From Ornithinibacillus californiensis (GTDB lineage Bacteria; Bacillota; Bacilli; Bacillales; Amphibacillaceae): a stretch of 64,000 nucleotides of DNA. Below are positions 1 through 9,205 of this stretch, in pieces (positions within the stretch are counted from its first letter, which is position 1; every line of letters begins with the position of its first letter). A model generated the notes under the pieces. The model ran no database searches. It had not been told where the DNA came from and saw nothing but the letters and a program-made list of their open reading frames with translations. Position numbers and translations under genes: made by a program. The stretch spans positions 1 to 64,000 of the forward strand of contig NZ_LDUE01000019.1 of NCBI RefSeq assembly GCF_001038485.1, written 5' to 3'.

Positions 1-97
1 CCAACTTAAGGATTAGAACCACTCTATTCTTCATCTCAACAAAAATCTCCACCCAACTTAAGGATTAGAACCACTCTATTCTTCATCTCAACAAAAA
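1..97. repeat. Tandem direct repeat, about 45 bp unit, period 52
   Basis: A unit beginning CCAACTTAAGGATTAGAACC and ending CAACAAAAA occurs at 1-45 and again, identical, at 53-97. The array may continue upstream of the window. It lies downstream of the terminator of the 2-hydroxyglutarate oxidase gene. No coding function is seen. Confidence 0.8.
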
Positions 98-121
98 CCC
101 ACACCCAATCCACAACCAAAC

Positions 122-144
122 AAAAAAAGGACCGCACCCGGCCC
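122..144 (-). terminator. Rho-independent terminator of the lhgO operon
   Basis: Read on the minus strand, a GC-rich 5-bp stem (GGGCC with GGTCC, one wobble) with a 6-nt loop is followed by seven T. It begins 10 nt after the lhgO stop codon. Confidence 0.7.
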
Positions 145-154
145 TTACAAACTA

Positions 155-1351
155 CTAAACTCCCAACCTAACTCCAACCCTACCAGCAATCTCCTTCCCT
201 ATCTCCAAACTAGCCGTTGCTGCTGGTGATGGGGCGTTACATACATGTACACTGTTCCGTCCCCCGATAATGAAAAAGTCATCAAACAGTTTTCCATCAC
301 TACCTAGGGCTTGTGCGCGGACCCCGGCTGGCGCTGGTACTAAATCATCTTCATCCACACTAGGGAGAAGCTGCCTCAAGTTATCTACAAATCGCTTTTT
401 ACTAACAGATCGGCTGATTTCTTCCATCCCCTCTTTTAAATAAGTAAATCCGAGTTTCCAAAAACCAGGGTACGATACAATTTCTCCAAAATCCTTCCAA
501 TCAAATGACGTCTTCCAATAGGCTTCTCGTTTAAAACCTGGGACAGCGTTTGGCCCTACTTCTACCTTGCCATCTATCATTCTCGTAGCATGCACGCCAA
601 GGAATGGAAAATTGGGGTTTGGGACTGGATAGATTAAATTCCTCACCAAGTTCCTTTTCTCCTCTATTATTTCAAAATACTCCCCACGAAACGGAAATAT
701 CTTCACATCGACATGGTAGCCTGCCATTCTAGCAATCCGGTCACTATGTAACCCAGCACAATTCACAAGAAACTTGGTCTTAAAGGTTTGCTCTTTTGTC
801 TCAACAATAACCTCATCATCTCTTTCCTCTACAGCAACTACCTCAGTATCGGTCAAGATGGTTCCTCCTAGGGAACGAATCTTCCAAGCCATTACCATTG
901 AAACCATCTTATAATCTACTATTCCAGTAGATGGCAAATATATCGCTTCAACACCAGCCACATGAGGTTCTTTCTCTTTCAACTCAGCCTTTGATAACCA
1001 TTCTGCTTCAAGCCCATTATGATAAGCACGCTTAAACAACTTCTCCAGCTCAGGAATTTCACGTTCGTTCGTAGCAACAATTACTTTCCCACACATATCA
1101 TGTGGAATATCATTCTCCTCACAAAACTTCCGCATACTTTCATTTCCAGCCTTTGCAAAGCGAGCCTTGTAGCTACCTGGTTTATAGTAAATTCCTGAAT
1201 GAATTACACCACTATTGTGCCCAGTTTGGTGTTGCGCTACATCGGATTCCTTCTCGAGAATTGTTAGCTTGGCACCTGGATGCTGTTCTAACAGAGTCAT
1301 CCCTACGGATAAACCTACAATTCCTCCACCGATGATCAGAAAATCGTTCAT
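155..1351 (-). CDS. lhgO: L-2-hydroxyglutarate oxidase
   Basis: A 398-aa FAD-dependent oxidoreductase of the DAO fold. The N-terminal GGGIVGLSVG is the dinucleotide-binding loop. HNSGVIHSGIYYKPGS is the block typical of the LhgO/L2HGDH family, and IIGGRNSVHVCNAPSP near the C-terminus contributes to FAD binding. The family oxidises L-2-hydroxyglutarate to 2-oxoglutarate and passes electrons to the membrane quinone pool. A GGAGGGG ribosome site precedes the ATG. It is the last gene of a minus-strand run that starts with a TRAP receptor, with 21 nt separating it from the dicarboxylate carrier upstream. A role in using imported C5 hydroxy-/dicarboxylates is inferred from that linkage. Length and motifs match the family, so the enzyme call is firm; the in vivo substrate is less so. 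Confidence 0.88.
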   Translation of the reverse strand: MNDFLIIGGGIVGLSVGMTLLEQHPGAKLTILEKESDVAQHQTGHNSGVIHSGIYYKPGSYKARFAKAGNESMRKFCEENDIPHDMCGKVIVATNEREIPELEKLFKRAYHNGLEAEWLSKAELKEKEPHVAGVEAIYLPSTGIVDYKMVSMVMAWKIRSLGGTILTDTEVVAVEERDDEVIVETKEQTFKTKFLVNCAGLHSDRIARMAGYHVDVKIFPFRGEYFEIIEEKRNLVRNLIYPVPNPNFPFLGVHATRMIDGKVEVGPNAVPGFKREAYWKTSFDWKDFGEIVSYPGFWKLGFTYLKEGMEEISRSVSKKRFVDNLRQLLPSVDEDDLVPAPAGVRAQALGSDGKLFDDFFIIGGRNSVHVCNAPSPAATASLEIGKEIAGRVGVRLGV

Positions 1352-1372
1352 CTCAATCCCCTCCTCAACTTA

Positions 1373-2818
1373 CTAGATTAAACCAATCAACTGCCACCAT
1401 GTTAAAGCCACAAAAATGGTAGCAATAATCGTGATGCCTGTTGCTAGTATTCCTGGCACTAAGAAATCACGTTGTTCGATTAACCCTGTGCTATGAACCA
1501 CTAAATTCGGCATCGTTTCTACCACAAGTAGAAAACCAAATAAACTTGTAACCCCTGCTATGAACGCTAACGGTAATGGATCCACGCCTGCATTATCCGC
1601 TACACTGATCATAATCGGGATTAATGTAACAACTGCGGCAGATACATTGGAAACGAGCTTGTGAAAAATTTGGGCTAGCACTATGACTAAGATGGCAGCA
1701 ACTAGCGGAATCTGCATACTTTCAATAAACCAACCCACACTGAGATAGTCGCCAATATTGTCTACCGCACCAGAATCAATTAACCCATACCCCATCGACA
1801 ACGTGACACTCAGAAGCAATACCGTATTATAATTGATTTTGACAACATTCTCCCACTTGGCAAAACCAATACCTGGAAGAGTCATAATGACAGCGCCAAT
1901 TAGTGCTGGTACACTAGGGTGCAAGCCATGGTATGGTTCCGTAATCCATAATCCTACGATAAAAAGCAAGATAATTAAACACCGTATCTCTTTGATACTA
2001 ACTGGACCTAACTCTTTTATCTTATTATTCATCTCTCCCTTTATATGAGGGAAATTCTTTTGCTCTTCCTTCAGCGGAAAATAGGTATACAGCAATATCC
2101 AAATGGACGGAATAAGAATTAACCATAATGGAAAGGTATATAAAAACCACTGAAAATAGGTAATATTGATCCCCGCGAATCGATTTAGTAGTTCAACCGT
2201 TAAGATGTTTCCCACAGCAGCTGTCAGAATTGCTGTCCCACTAATATTCCCACCAAAAGCTACACCGAGCATAATCATTTTACGTAAATTACTTCCTGGC
2301 TTTGCCCCGATGGACTTTACAATGAGTGAGGAAATGGGAATGACTAGCGTTGTTCTTACCGCTGTTGAAGGTATAAAAAACGCTTGAATTTGTTGAACAA
2401 GAATCATACTCCCTAGCAGCCCTTTTGCTGTAGTTCCCCACTTTTTCACGATAAAATAACTGACCCGTTTTACGAGTGCGGTTTGATTAACTGCTTGGGC
2501 AATCATCATGCCCCCGACCACTAGATGTGTAGCTGGAGATGCAAAGCCACTGTACACAACGGAAGTATCTGCCAATTTAAAAATGAGCATCAGCACTAGA
2601 ATGAGCAACGCTGTCAGCCCGATTGGAATTGGCTCAAGAGCCCATAGAACAACACCAAAACTAACCACAGCCGTCATCAATCGCGCCTCATAGGAAAAGG
2701 TTTCTGGCAAACCAAAAAACAGTAACATAAAAATGCCAGCTGCAATAAGCAAACTGACGATTCTTTTCACGTTTTTTCTCTCCATTGGAATTGAACTACT
2801 AACATAAGATGGTTTCAT
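1373..2818 (-). CDS. DASS/SLC13-family anion:Na+ symporter
   Basis: A 481-aa polytopic membrane protein (about 11-12 hydrophobic segments) of the divalent anion:sodium symporter family. Supporting blocks are the VVLWALEPIPIGLTALL segment, FIPSTAVRTTLVIP and FGGNISGTAIL in the first inverted half, and KLVSNVSAAVVTLIPIM in the second. The SN(V)S/T-type motifs are the substrate- and sodium-binding loops of the family. Relatives carry dicarboxylates, tricarboxylates or sulphate. I chose the ATG at 2818 because GGGGAAGGG lies just upstream; the 10 codons before it need a TTG start without a clear ribosome site. It is placed between the fused TRAP permease and lhgO, so C4/C5 carboxylates are the likely cargo (inference). 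Confidence 0.82.
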   Translation of the reverse strand: MKPSYVSSSIPMERKNVKRIVSLLIAAGIFMLLFFGLPETFSYEARLMTAVVSFGVVLWALEPIPIGLTALLILVLMLIFKLADTSVVYSGFASPATHLVVGGMMIAQAVNQTALVKRVSYFIVKKWGTTAKGLLGSMILVQQIQAFFIPSTAVRTTLVIPISSLIVKSIGAKPGSNLRKMIMLGVAFGGNISGTAILTAAVGNILTVELLNRFAGINITYFQWFLYTFPLWLILIPSIWILLYTYFPLKEEQKNFPHIKGEMNNKIKELGPVSIKEIRCLIILLFIVGLWITEPYHGLHPSVPALIGAVIMTLPGIGFAKWENVVKINYNTVLLLSVTLSMGYGLIDSGAVDNIGDYLSVGWFIESMQIPLVAAILVIVLAQIFHKLVSNVSAAVVTLIPIMISVADNAGVDPLPLAFIAGVTSLFGFLLVVETMPNLVVHSTGLIEQRDFLVPGILATGITIIATIFVALTWWQLIGLI

Positions 2819-2893
2819 TGTTGTCCCTTCCCCTTGAATGTTCTTCAAAATTCAAGGGATGCCAATGTGGCACCCCGATATTTTCATCATCTA

Positions 2894-4855
2894 TTAACTC
2901 TTTAGTGATAACTTCTTTTCTCGCTTACTAGCAAGGAACTGAACAACTACTACCAGTGCTAGCAATCCTAATCCAATTACATCGGTCAAAGTACCTGGAA
3001 TAACTAATGTCACTGCAGCTAAGACAGAAGTAATTCGAAGTAGCCAGTTCATATTCACCATGAAATATCCTTCTAGCCCTGCGCCTAATGCTATGATTCC
3101 AATTGCAGCAGTTGTAGCGACCCATGCGATTTCCCAACCATTGGTACCTTGCATTAATAATTCCGGTGAATAAACGAAAATGTACGGTACGAGAACCCCC
3201 ACAGCAGCTAGCTTGAGGGATATAAAGCCAGTTCGATTCGGATCTCCTCCCGAAATACCCGCTCCTGCAAAAGCAGCCAAGGCTACTGGCGGTGTTAAAT
3301 TGGCTAAAATGCCAAAATAGAATACAAACATATGGGAAACAAATGGTTCAATCCCAAACTGTACTAATGCGGGTGCTGCCATGGATGACGTGATAATGTA
3401 TGTTGGAATAGAAGGAAGCCCCATTCCAAGAATGATGGATGCAACCATTGTAAAGAATAGCGTCAAGATCAACGTATCTTGACCAAGAATGAGAATTGCT
3501 GTCGTCATCTTCAGACCAAAGCCTGTTAATGAAGCAACCCCTACGATAATTCCAACCATTGCACAGGCCATTGCCACCCCAACTGCACTACGCGTCCCGT
3601 CTTCTAATGCACCGATAATACCCTTAATAGATAACCTTGTCTTCTTTCGTAGCAATGCTACCAAGACAGTGATAACAATTGACCAAGCAGCGGCAAATAT
3701 TGGTGTTTTCCCACTAAACAGTAGATAAATCAGAACAATTAGTGGGATTAATAAATGTCCTCTCTCCTTCATCACTTCCCAAATATTAGGAAGTTCTTCA
3801 CGAGTAAGTCCACGCAAGCCACGTTTTTTCGCACGTAAATGTACTACTGTTATGACGCCCATATAGTACAGTAAACCAGGCAAAATGGCGGCAAGAGCAA
3901 TCTCACTGTATTTCATACCTAACGTTTCTGCCATGATGAATGCTGTTGCTCCCATGACTGGCGGAAGCACTTGCCCACCAACGGAAGCTGCAGCTTCTAC
4001 CGCACCAGAGAAATCTTTCGAATATCCAGTACGTTTCATCAAAGGTATTGTAAAGGAACCAGTAGTCACCACGTTAGCTATCGCTGAACCATTTATGGAA
4101 CCGAGGAAACCACTAGAAATAACGGATACCTTTGCAGGTCCGCCTGCTGTATGACCAGAGATTGCCATCGCAGTATCATTAAATAGTTGACCTAGACCTG
4201 TACGATTTAAAAATGCTCCAAACAGGACAAATAGGAAAATATAGGTTGCTGAAACTCCAATAGCAGTACCAAATATTCCTTCCGTCGTTAGGTACATGTA
4301 AGTCGTAATATCTTCAAGTGAATACCCTCGATGGGCAATTATCCTAGGAAGGTACGGACCGAAATAGGCATAGAGTAGAAAAAGCGCACTTAGAACGGTT
4401 AGACCGATACCAACAACACGACGTCCACCCTCAAGAACCAGGATGACAATCAATAGACTAAAAATAAAATCACTAGTGCTTGGTAACCCAGCTCGATTTA
4501 CAATCCCCATATAATCAATAAAGATATAGGCAATTGTTGCAATTGACAGGATTGCTAGCATAAAATCTACTACCGATGCACGTTGCTGTGGTGCCTTTTT
4601 ACGAGAAGGATACAGTAAAAAAACGAGAATTAAAATGACACCGGTATGTAATGCACGGTGTTTCAATGTTACTAGCGGACCAGTAAAGGACGTAATAAGA
4701 TGAAATAGTGCTAAACCAACTGCAATAAGCGTAACAAGACGAACCATCCATGGAATGTTAAAATTCCTGAATCTTGATTCCGCGTCATATTTTTCTATTA
4801 GTTTCTTTTGTTCCTCCGTTGATAATTCTTCTATCGGTTTAACCGCCTCACTCAT
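2894..4855 (-). CDS. TRAP transporter fused permease (4TM-12TM, TAXI type)
   Basis: A 653-aa membrane protein joining the small (DctQ-like) and large (DctM-like) TRAP subunits, the architecture used with TAXI-type receptors. The N-terminal ~60 residues are hydrophilic. A 4-TM part follows, then the DctM-like core with SGSINGSAIANVVTTG, AAASVGGQVLPPVMGATAF, GMGLPSIPTYI and FYFGILANLTPPVALAAFA, all strongly conserved in this family. It acts in the cytoplasmic membrane as a secondary, ion-driven importer. The ATG at 4855 is preferred: AAGGAGG is about 10 nt upstream, whereas the ATG at 4864 is only 1 nt from that site. It lies between DUF1850 (upstream) and the DASS carrier. The substrate cannot be read from sequence. 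Confidence 0.9.
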   Translation of the reverse strand: MSEAVKPIEELSTEEQKKLIEKYDAESRFRNFNIPWMVRLVTLIAVGLALFHLITSFTGPLVTLKHRALHTGVILILVFLLYPSRKKAPQQRASVVDFMLAILSIATIAYIFIDYMGIVNRAGLPSTSDFIFSLLIVILVLEGGRRVVGIGLTVLSALFLLYAYFGPYLPRIIAHRGYSLEDITTYMYLTTEGIFGTAIGVSATYIFLFVLFGAFLNRTGLGQLFNDTAMAISGHTAGGPAKVSVISSGFLGSINGSAIANVVTTGSFTIPLMKRTGYSKDFSGAVEAAASVGGQVLPPVMGATAFIMAETLGMKYSEIALAAILPGLLYYMGVITVVHLRAKKRGLRGLTREELPNIWEVMKERGHLLIPLIVLIYLLFSGKTPIFAAAWSIVITVLVALLRKKTRLSIKGIIGALEDGTRSAVGVAMACAMVGIIVGVASLTGFGLKMTTAILILGQDTLILTLFFTMVASIILGMGLPSIPTYIITSSMAAPALVQFGIEPFVSHMFVFYFGILANLTPPVALAAFAGAGISGGDPNRTGFISLKLAAVGVLVPYIFVYSPELLMQGTNGWEIAWVATTAAIGIIALGAGLEGYFMVNMNWLLRITSVLAAVTLVIPGTLTDVIGLGLLALVVVVQFLASKREKKLSLKS

Positions 4856-4870
4856 TTGGCCCATCCCTCC

Positions 4871-5362
4871 TTAAGTGTTAAGTTTTATTCGAAGCCAATC
4901 AAAAATAGTGATCGAATCATATTGAATACGAACATGATTATAATCTGGAACATAGTTTTTTAGAGGATAGATTGTTGTCCCATCCGTAATGGAATAGTTT
5001 GAGATGGGAACATAATAGAGAGAATAAAAAGGTATATTTCGTTGAATACCCGTAACACGGACAAAACCATCTGATAGAAATTCTACTGAACCTTCTGTGT
5101 CAGGAGTCCCCGCTCCATAGGATTGGTAAAGTGTCTCTGCAAACGATAATGTGTTATCCCTATTAATTTGATAGGTTTCTTGCCATGGAGTTAATTCCAC
5201 AGAATGGCGCCAACCTACTGTTACCGTTCTCTCTTCCCATGGGAAAAAGTGATATGGCTTTCCTTCTAAATTCGTAAGTAAAATACCTGATTGCACTGGA
5301 ATCAAATAGATTCCAGCAGCAATCAGTAGTATAACTGTCGTATAGATAACTTTTTTACTCAT
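4871..5362 (-). CDS. DUF1850 family protein of a TAXI-TRAP operon
   Basis: A 163-aa protein with one N-terminal hydrophobic segment (about residues 5-24) and an extracytoplasmic beta-rich remainder. The WRHSVELTPWQETYQI stretch and the later GTPDTEG segment resemble DUF1850. This family is found almost only beside fused TRAP permeases and TAXI receptors, and its function is unknown. Gene order here is receptor, DUF1850, permease with gaps of about 20 nt, so co-transcription is likely. A role as accessory or assembly factor for the carrier is inferred from linkage only. Confidence 0.78.
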   Translation of the reverse strand: MSKKVIYTTVILLIAAGIYLIPVQSGILLTNLEGKPYHFFPWEERTVTVGWRHSVELTPWQETYQINRDNTLSFAETLYQSYGAGTPDTEGSVEFLSDGFVRVTGIQRNIPFYSLYYVPISNYSITDGTTIYPLKNYVPDYNHVRIQYDSITIFDWLRIKLNT

Positions 5363-5381
5363 GCAGATTCCTTCTTACTAT

Positions 5382-6356
5382 TTATTCAGAAATCCCTTGC
5401 TCATCAAAATACTTCTTCGCTCCTGGGTGTAATGGAGCTGGTAAGTTCTTTAATGCATTCTTAATATCAATATCTTTAGCAGCATTGTGTGTATCTTTTA
5501 GCGCGTCAAGGTTTTCAAAGAATCCCTTTGTTAGAGCATATGCTACATCATCAGAAACATCTTTATGTGTTAACAGAACATTGTTTACCCCAATTGTAGG
5601 CGTGTCCGCAGCTAGATCATACACATCAGCTGAAACGACTGCAGGGAAGAAAGCAGGATAGTTCTCTTGCATTTCTAATACTTTTTCCTCTGCAATTTCA
5701 ACTACCACGATGTCATTGGATGTTTGTAGTTCCATTACTCCCGCATTTGGTAAACCTGAAGAAATAACAACTGCATCGATTGTGCCATTCTTAATTCCTT
5801 CTACACCTTCAGCAAACGATAGATAGTCTTCATTAATATCGTCATAACTCATACCATAAGCTTCAAGCACACGCTTTGCACTGATTTCTGTACCAGAAGC
5901 TGGTGCACCTACAGCAACGTTTTTACCAGCTAAGTCTTCCACTGTTTTAATTCCAGATTCAGCGGTAGCAACAATTTGCAAGTAGTTAGGATATAGGGAA
6001 GCGATAGAACGAATATTTTCTTGAGCACCTTGCTCCTCAAAGCTATCAATTCCTTCATAACCATCAGCCGCAGCATCCCCCATGGAGAATCCTAGCTCAG
6101 CTTCTCCCTGGTTTAGTGTCGTAATGTTAGCCGCAGAAGCAGCAGTAGATTGGCTATTGGCATTAGCACCCATCTCTTGATAAAACTTAGCCATCGCACC
6201 ACCTAATGGGAAATAAACCCCAGATGATCCACCAGTAAGAACAGTTACAAACTCACCATCTAAAGCATCTTCCCCAGATCCACCAGCACTATCTCCACAA
6301 GCACTTATGATAAGTACTAGTGATAGTAACAAGCTAAAAAATATTGTCTTTTTCAT
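5382..6356 (-). CDS. TAXI family TRAP transporter solute-binding lipoprotein
   Basis: A 324-aa substrate receptor. Residues 1-25 form a lipoprotein signal (MKKTIFFSLLLSLVLIISAC), with the lipobox Cys followed by a Gly/Ser-rich linker. The mature part carries TGGSSGVYFPLGGAMAKF and the later AGKNVAVGAPASGTE, hallmarks of the TAXI family. The ATG at 6356 is preferred over 6371 because GGAGGGG lies 6 nt upstream and the signal peptide then begins correctly. It is the first gene of the probable five-gene transport and oxidation operon running down to lhgO. A cre-like site lies about 70-85 nt upstream. The ligand is unknown; related receptors bind glutamate or dicarboxylates. Confidence 0.88.
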   Translation of the reverse strand: MKKTIFFSLLLSLVLIISACGDSAGGSGEDALDGEFVTVLTGGSSGVYFPLGGAMAKFYQEMGANANSQSTAASAANITTLNQGEAELGFSMGDAAADGYEGIDSFEEQGAQENIRSIASLYPNYLQIVATAESGIKTVEDLAGKNVAVGAPASGTEISAKRVLEAYGMSYDDINEDYLSFAEGVEGIKNGTIDAVVISSGLPNAGVMELQTSNDIVVVEIAEEKVLEMQENYPAFFPAVVSADVYDLAADTPTIGVNNVLLTHKDVSDDVAYALTKGFFENLDALKDTHNAAKDIDIKNALKNLPAPLHPGAKKYFDEQGISE

Positions 6357-6427
6357 GTTTTTCCCCTCCATTTTTTATGGTTATATTAATTCCTATATGT
6401 AGTAGGATATTAATCAAATAAGATGAC

Positions 6428-6441
6428 AGAAAACGCTTACA
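6428..6441 (-). promoter_or_regulatory. cre-like catabolite-response site upstream of the TAXI-TRAP operon
   Basis: On the minus strand the site reads TGTAAGCGTTTTCT and matches the CcpA consensus TGWAANCGNTNWCA at 13 of 14 positions. It lies about 72 nt before the receptor start. A nearly identical site precedes the DctP-type operon at 58351. The 313-bp gap 6357-6669 otherwise holds the terminator of the next gene and no further ORF that I can support. Confidence 0.55.
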
Positions 6442-6610
6442 TTAGACAACTAAAAAAACCACCCTCGTAAGACTCGTTTCACTGTTGTCTCTCCAAGATG
6501 ATTTACCGTTAACTAATAGAAAACTTTCATAATAGTGTTTATTTATTTCATACTGTTCATAATAATACATTTATTTATAATTGTAAATAATATTTAGTAA
6601 ACTTGTTTCA

Positions 6611-6666
6611 AAAAATAAAACGCATCTCTAAAAGATGAACATTGCCACCTTTAGTTAGATGCGTTT
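6611..6666 (-). terminator. Terminator of the AbrB-type membrane protein gene
   Basis: On the minus strand, AAACGCATCT and AGATGCGTTT form a 10-bp stem closed by a long loop, followed by TATTTTTTG. It starts a few nt after the stop codon of the gene at 6670. Confidence 0.65.
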
Positions 6667-6669
6667 GAG

Positions 6670-7737
6670 TTAGGTTAATGCACGTTTTAGTCTTGTTTTT
6701 CTACTAAACCACCACTTTAACGAGATCGGTACGAGTAAAACAATTAATAATATCCTTACCAACTGGAGAGCACTTACTATTGCTGGGTCTCCTCCTACAT
6801 TGTATGCCGTAAGTACCATTTCGAAAAATCCCCCTGGTGCAGTTCCGAGTAATGCCGTTGCTAAATCTAAAGATGTAAAGGCAGCAAGTAACATTCCTAA
6901 TCCAAACGAAATCGTTACAATCATCAGTGAGAGACCAAAATATACAAACGTGTATTTCCCTCCAACTTTTAAATCCTGAAATAGTATGTTCTTCCCAAGA
7001 CTCGCCCCCACTGCCACTTGTCCAGCATTCATTACAACCGATGGTACAGAGGCTAATTCAAGAGGGCTGATATTCATGACTGCCGTTATCCCTAGTGCAC
7101 CAATAATAATCCCAGCTGGAATTTTATTTCGGAAAAATATGGCTGCTAAAACAGGAAGTATAAACCATAAATAACTCCAATCACTCCCGTTAAATGTCAC
7201 CTCGACCGAACGTTGGACAACACTATCCCCAGAATTACCAATAAAGTAAACCATAAATGGCGGTATCGTAAATAACACTGTAACCAATCGAATCGTTTGG
7301 AAGATAACGATTAACGACGCATTCGCTTTTAATGATTCCCCAGCAATCGCCATTTCCGATAATCCACCAGGTATACAAGAGAAAACACTCGTTATCTTGT
7401 CCACTTGAATCCATCTCGTTACGACCGTACCTAACATGATACAAGCAATGATAAGTATGCAAGTAACCAAAATGTATGGTAGTAAATATGGGATAACGGT
7501 TTGAATGGTTTCTGTCGTAAAGTACAGTCCAAAGTAGATTCCTAGAATGATAAACCCAGCATCACGAATATAATTTGGGATGATTAATCTTCTTCCCGTG
7601 AATCCTTGCCAGAGCATGACAAATGTGAGAGGACCAAGAACCCAAGGAAGTGGTATATGTAATAAAGAAAATACATAGCCACCTAAAATGGAGATAATTG
7701 CTGCTTCTACTAATGTGAAACTAACTTTAAAAGACAT
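6670..7737 (-). CDS. AbrB family membrane protein (ammonia monooxygenase-like)
   Basis: A 355-aa polytopic membrane protein with two repeated halves. The phrases PLPWVLGPLTFVMLWQGFTG, SCIPGGLSEMAIAGE and, in the second half, TAPGGFFEMVLTA are the duplicated PGG-E-M signatures of this family (PF05145). Despite the family name it is unrelated to the DNA-binding AbrB regulator or to catalytic ammonia monooxygenase. Homologues often lie beside TRAP or tripartite carriers, as here, and function is not established. The gene has its own terminator and is read away from the divergent DUF2243/ctaG pair. A transport or efflux role is inferred from topology. Confidence 0.75.
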   Translation of the reverse strand: MSFKVSFTLVEAAIISILGGYVFSLLHIPLPWVLGPLTFVMLWQGFTGRRLIIPNYIRDAGFIILGIYFGLYFTTETIQTVIPYLLPYILVTCILIIACIMLGTVVTRWIQVDKITSVFSCIPGGLSEMAIAGESLKANASLIVIFQTIRLVTVLFTIPPFMVYFIGNSGDSVVQRSVEVTFNGSDWSYLWFILPVLAAIFFRNKIPAGIIIGALGITAVMNISPLELASVPSVVMNAGQVAVGASLGKNILFQDLKVGGKYTFVYFGLSLMIVTISFGLGMLLAAFTSLDLATALLGTAPGGFFEMVLTAYNVGGDPAIVSALQLVRILLIVLLVPISLKWWFSRKTRLKRALT

Positions 7738-7833
7738 AGTATGTATAAGCCCCTTTAGTTGTAAAACTCTATTTCTTAACTTATCACGGAATCAAATTCT
7801 GAACAAGTTGCCTAGCATGCTTACTCATCCTAT

Positions 7834-7845
7834 AGGTTATAACCT
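7834..7845. promoter_or_regulatory. Palindrome AGGTTATAACCT in the divergent intergenic region
   Basis: A perfect 12-bp palindrome sits between the divergent AbrB-type and DUF2243 genes, about 70 nt before the DUF2243 start. It could be an operator, but no regulator is identified nearby. Confidence 0.25.
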
Positions 7846-7913
7846 CTTTCTATGAATACCTACCGTATTTCAAGTTCATAATGATAACAAATTAAACGAG
7901 AGGAAGAAGAACA

Positions 7914-8372
7914 ATGGTTAAACAACAACAAGCAAAATTCTTTAACCGAAATATCCTTTCAGGAATTCTCTTCGGTCTAGGACTTGTGGCTTTTTTAGAT
8001 GAAGCGATTTTTCACCAAATCCTCCACTGGCATAAATTTTACGATCGTTCCACTACTAGTATTGGGCTTCTATCAGACGGATTGTTTCATGTGTTTAGCT
8101 GGTTTGCAACAGTGGGAGGCTTGTTTTTAGTAGCAGATTTAAGAAGAAGAGATGCCTTTCTATATCCATTATGGCAGGGTAGTGTACTTTTAGGTTCTGG
8201 CACATTTAATTTATACGATGGCATCGTCCAGCATAAAATTATGCGAATCCACCAGATTCGGTATGTGGAGAATATAATTGTCTACGATGTCATTTGGAAT
8301 TTAGTTGCAGTTACATTCATGCTATTAGGAATATCGCTGATTCTAAGAGCTAGAAGGATGATTGAAGCATGA
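7914..8372 (+). CDS. DUF2243 family membrane protein
   Basis: A 152-aa protein with four predicted membrane segments. It carries NILSGILFGLGLVAFLDEAIFHQILHWHKFYD and later GTFNLYDGIVQHKIMRIHQIRY, where clustered conserved His, Asp and Glu residues typify DUF2243. The histidines in or near the membrane suggest a metal or haem site, but this is inference. The ribosome site GAGAGGAAGAA precedes the ATG. It overlaps the next gene (ctaG-like) by 4 nt (ATGA), so the two are translationally coupled. This pairing with a CtaG-type protein suggests a function in haem-copper oxidase biogenesis or copper handling. Confidence 0.8.
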   Translation: MVKQQQAKFFNRNILSGILFGLGLVAFLDEAIFHQILHWHKFYDRSTTSIGLLSDGLFHVFSWFATVGGLFLVADLRRRDAFLYPLWQGSVLLGSGTFNLYDGIVQHKIMRIHQIRYVENIIVYDVIWNLVAVTFMLLGISLILRARRMIEA

Positions 8373-9163
8373 GCCCAGAGCATCATACACACGAAATAAT
8401 GCATTCCTTTGCCATAGAACTTGTAATGGCATTACCGTTTTTTATTGCCTTCATTGGTTATTTTCTAGCAGTCATCATTGCTAACAAAAAGTTTAAACAA
8501 TGGCCTCTATACCGGATAGTTTTATTTTCGTTAGGTATCTTGAGTTCATTCCTAGCTGTAATGGGACCATTAGCTCGACTTGCACATACGGATTTTCAAA
8601 TACATATGCTTGTGCACTTGCTTCTTGGAATGCTTGCTCCTTTACTAATAGTTTTAGGAGCTCCAATGACCATCTTACTTCGCGCCCTTCCTACAAAGGC
8701 TGCGAGAAAACTAACGGGCTTCTTACGATTAAGACCAATACAGCTCTTTCACCAACCGATTACCGCTTCCATCCTAAACATGGGCGGACTGTGGATACTT
8801 TACACAACAGATCTATTTGTATTAATGCATGAACACATTCTATTATACTTATTTATACATGCACATATTTTCATTGCAGGCTATTTATTTACGGCATCCA
8901 TGGTGTACATCGATCCAACTCCACATAGACTCGGTTACCCCTATCGGTCTCTCGTTCTTTTATTCGCCTTGTCTGCACACGCTATTCTAGCAAAACACAT
9001 CTATGCTTTCCCACCAGTAGGTGTAACAAGGCAAGAAGCAGAAATTGGTGGAATGATTATGTATTATGGGGGGGATGCCATAGATTTAATTATCATTATC
9101 ATGCTATGCCATCAGTGGTACAGATCTACACGACCGAGAATGGAACCAACAGAGGCTTACTAG
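8369..9163 (+). CDS. ctaG: Cytochrome c oxidase assembly protein, caa3-type CtaG
   Basis: A 264-aa protein with about seven membrane segments. Family markers are LAHTDFQIHMLVHLLLGMLAPLLIVLGAP, HEHILLYLFIHAHIFIAGYLF and AHAILAKHIYAFPP, rich in paired His residues expected to bind copper. In Bacillus, CtaG is needed to form active caa3 cytochrome oxidase, probably by delivering copper to the CuB centre. It starts inside the DUF2243 stop (4-nt overlap). No oxidase structural genes lie in the window, although a broken ctaB is 17 kb away, so this is a free-standing assembly locus and may be a second copy. Confidence 0.82.
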   Translation: MSPEHHTHEIMHSFAIELVMALPFFIAFIGYFLAVIIANKKFKQWPLYRIVLFSLGILSSFLAVMGPLARLAHTDFQIHMLVHLLLGMLAPLLIVLGAPMTILLRALPTKAARKLTGFLRLRPIQLFHQPITASILNMGGLWILYTTDLFVLMHEHILLYLFIHAHIFIAGYLFTASMVYIDPTPHRLGYPYRSLVLLFALSAHAILAKHIYAFPPVGVTRQEAEIGGMIMYYGGDAIDLIIIIMLCHQWYRSTRPRMEPTEAY

Positions 9164-9205
9164 CGCCTATCACACTAGTAATATATTGCATACAAAATTC
9201 AATGA

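Noticed and set aside
1-97. Possible CRISPR array
   Set aside because: Only two copies, with a spacer of about 7 bp and no cas genes.
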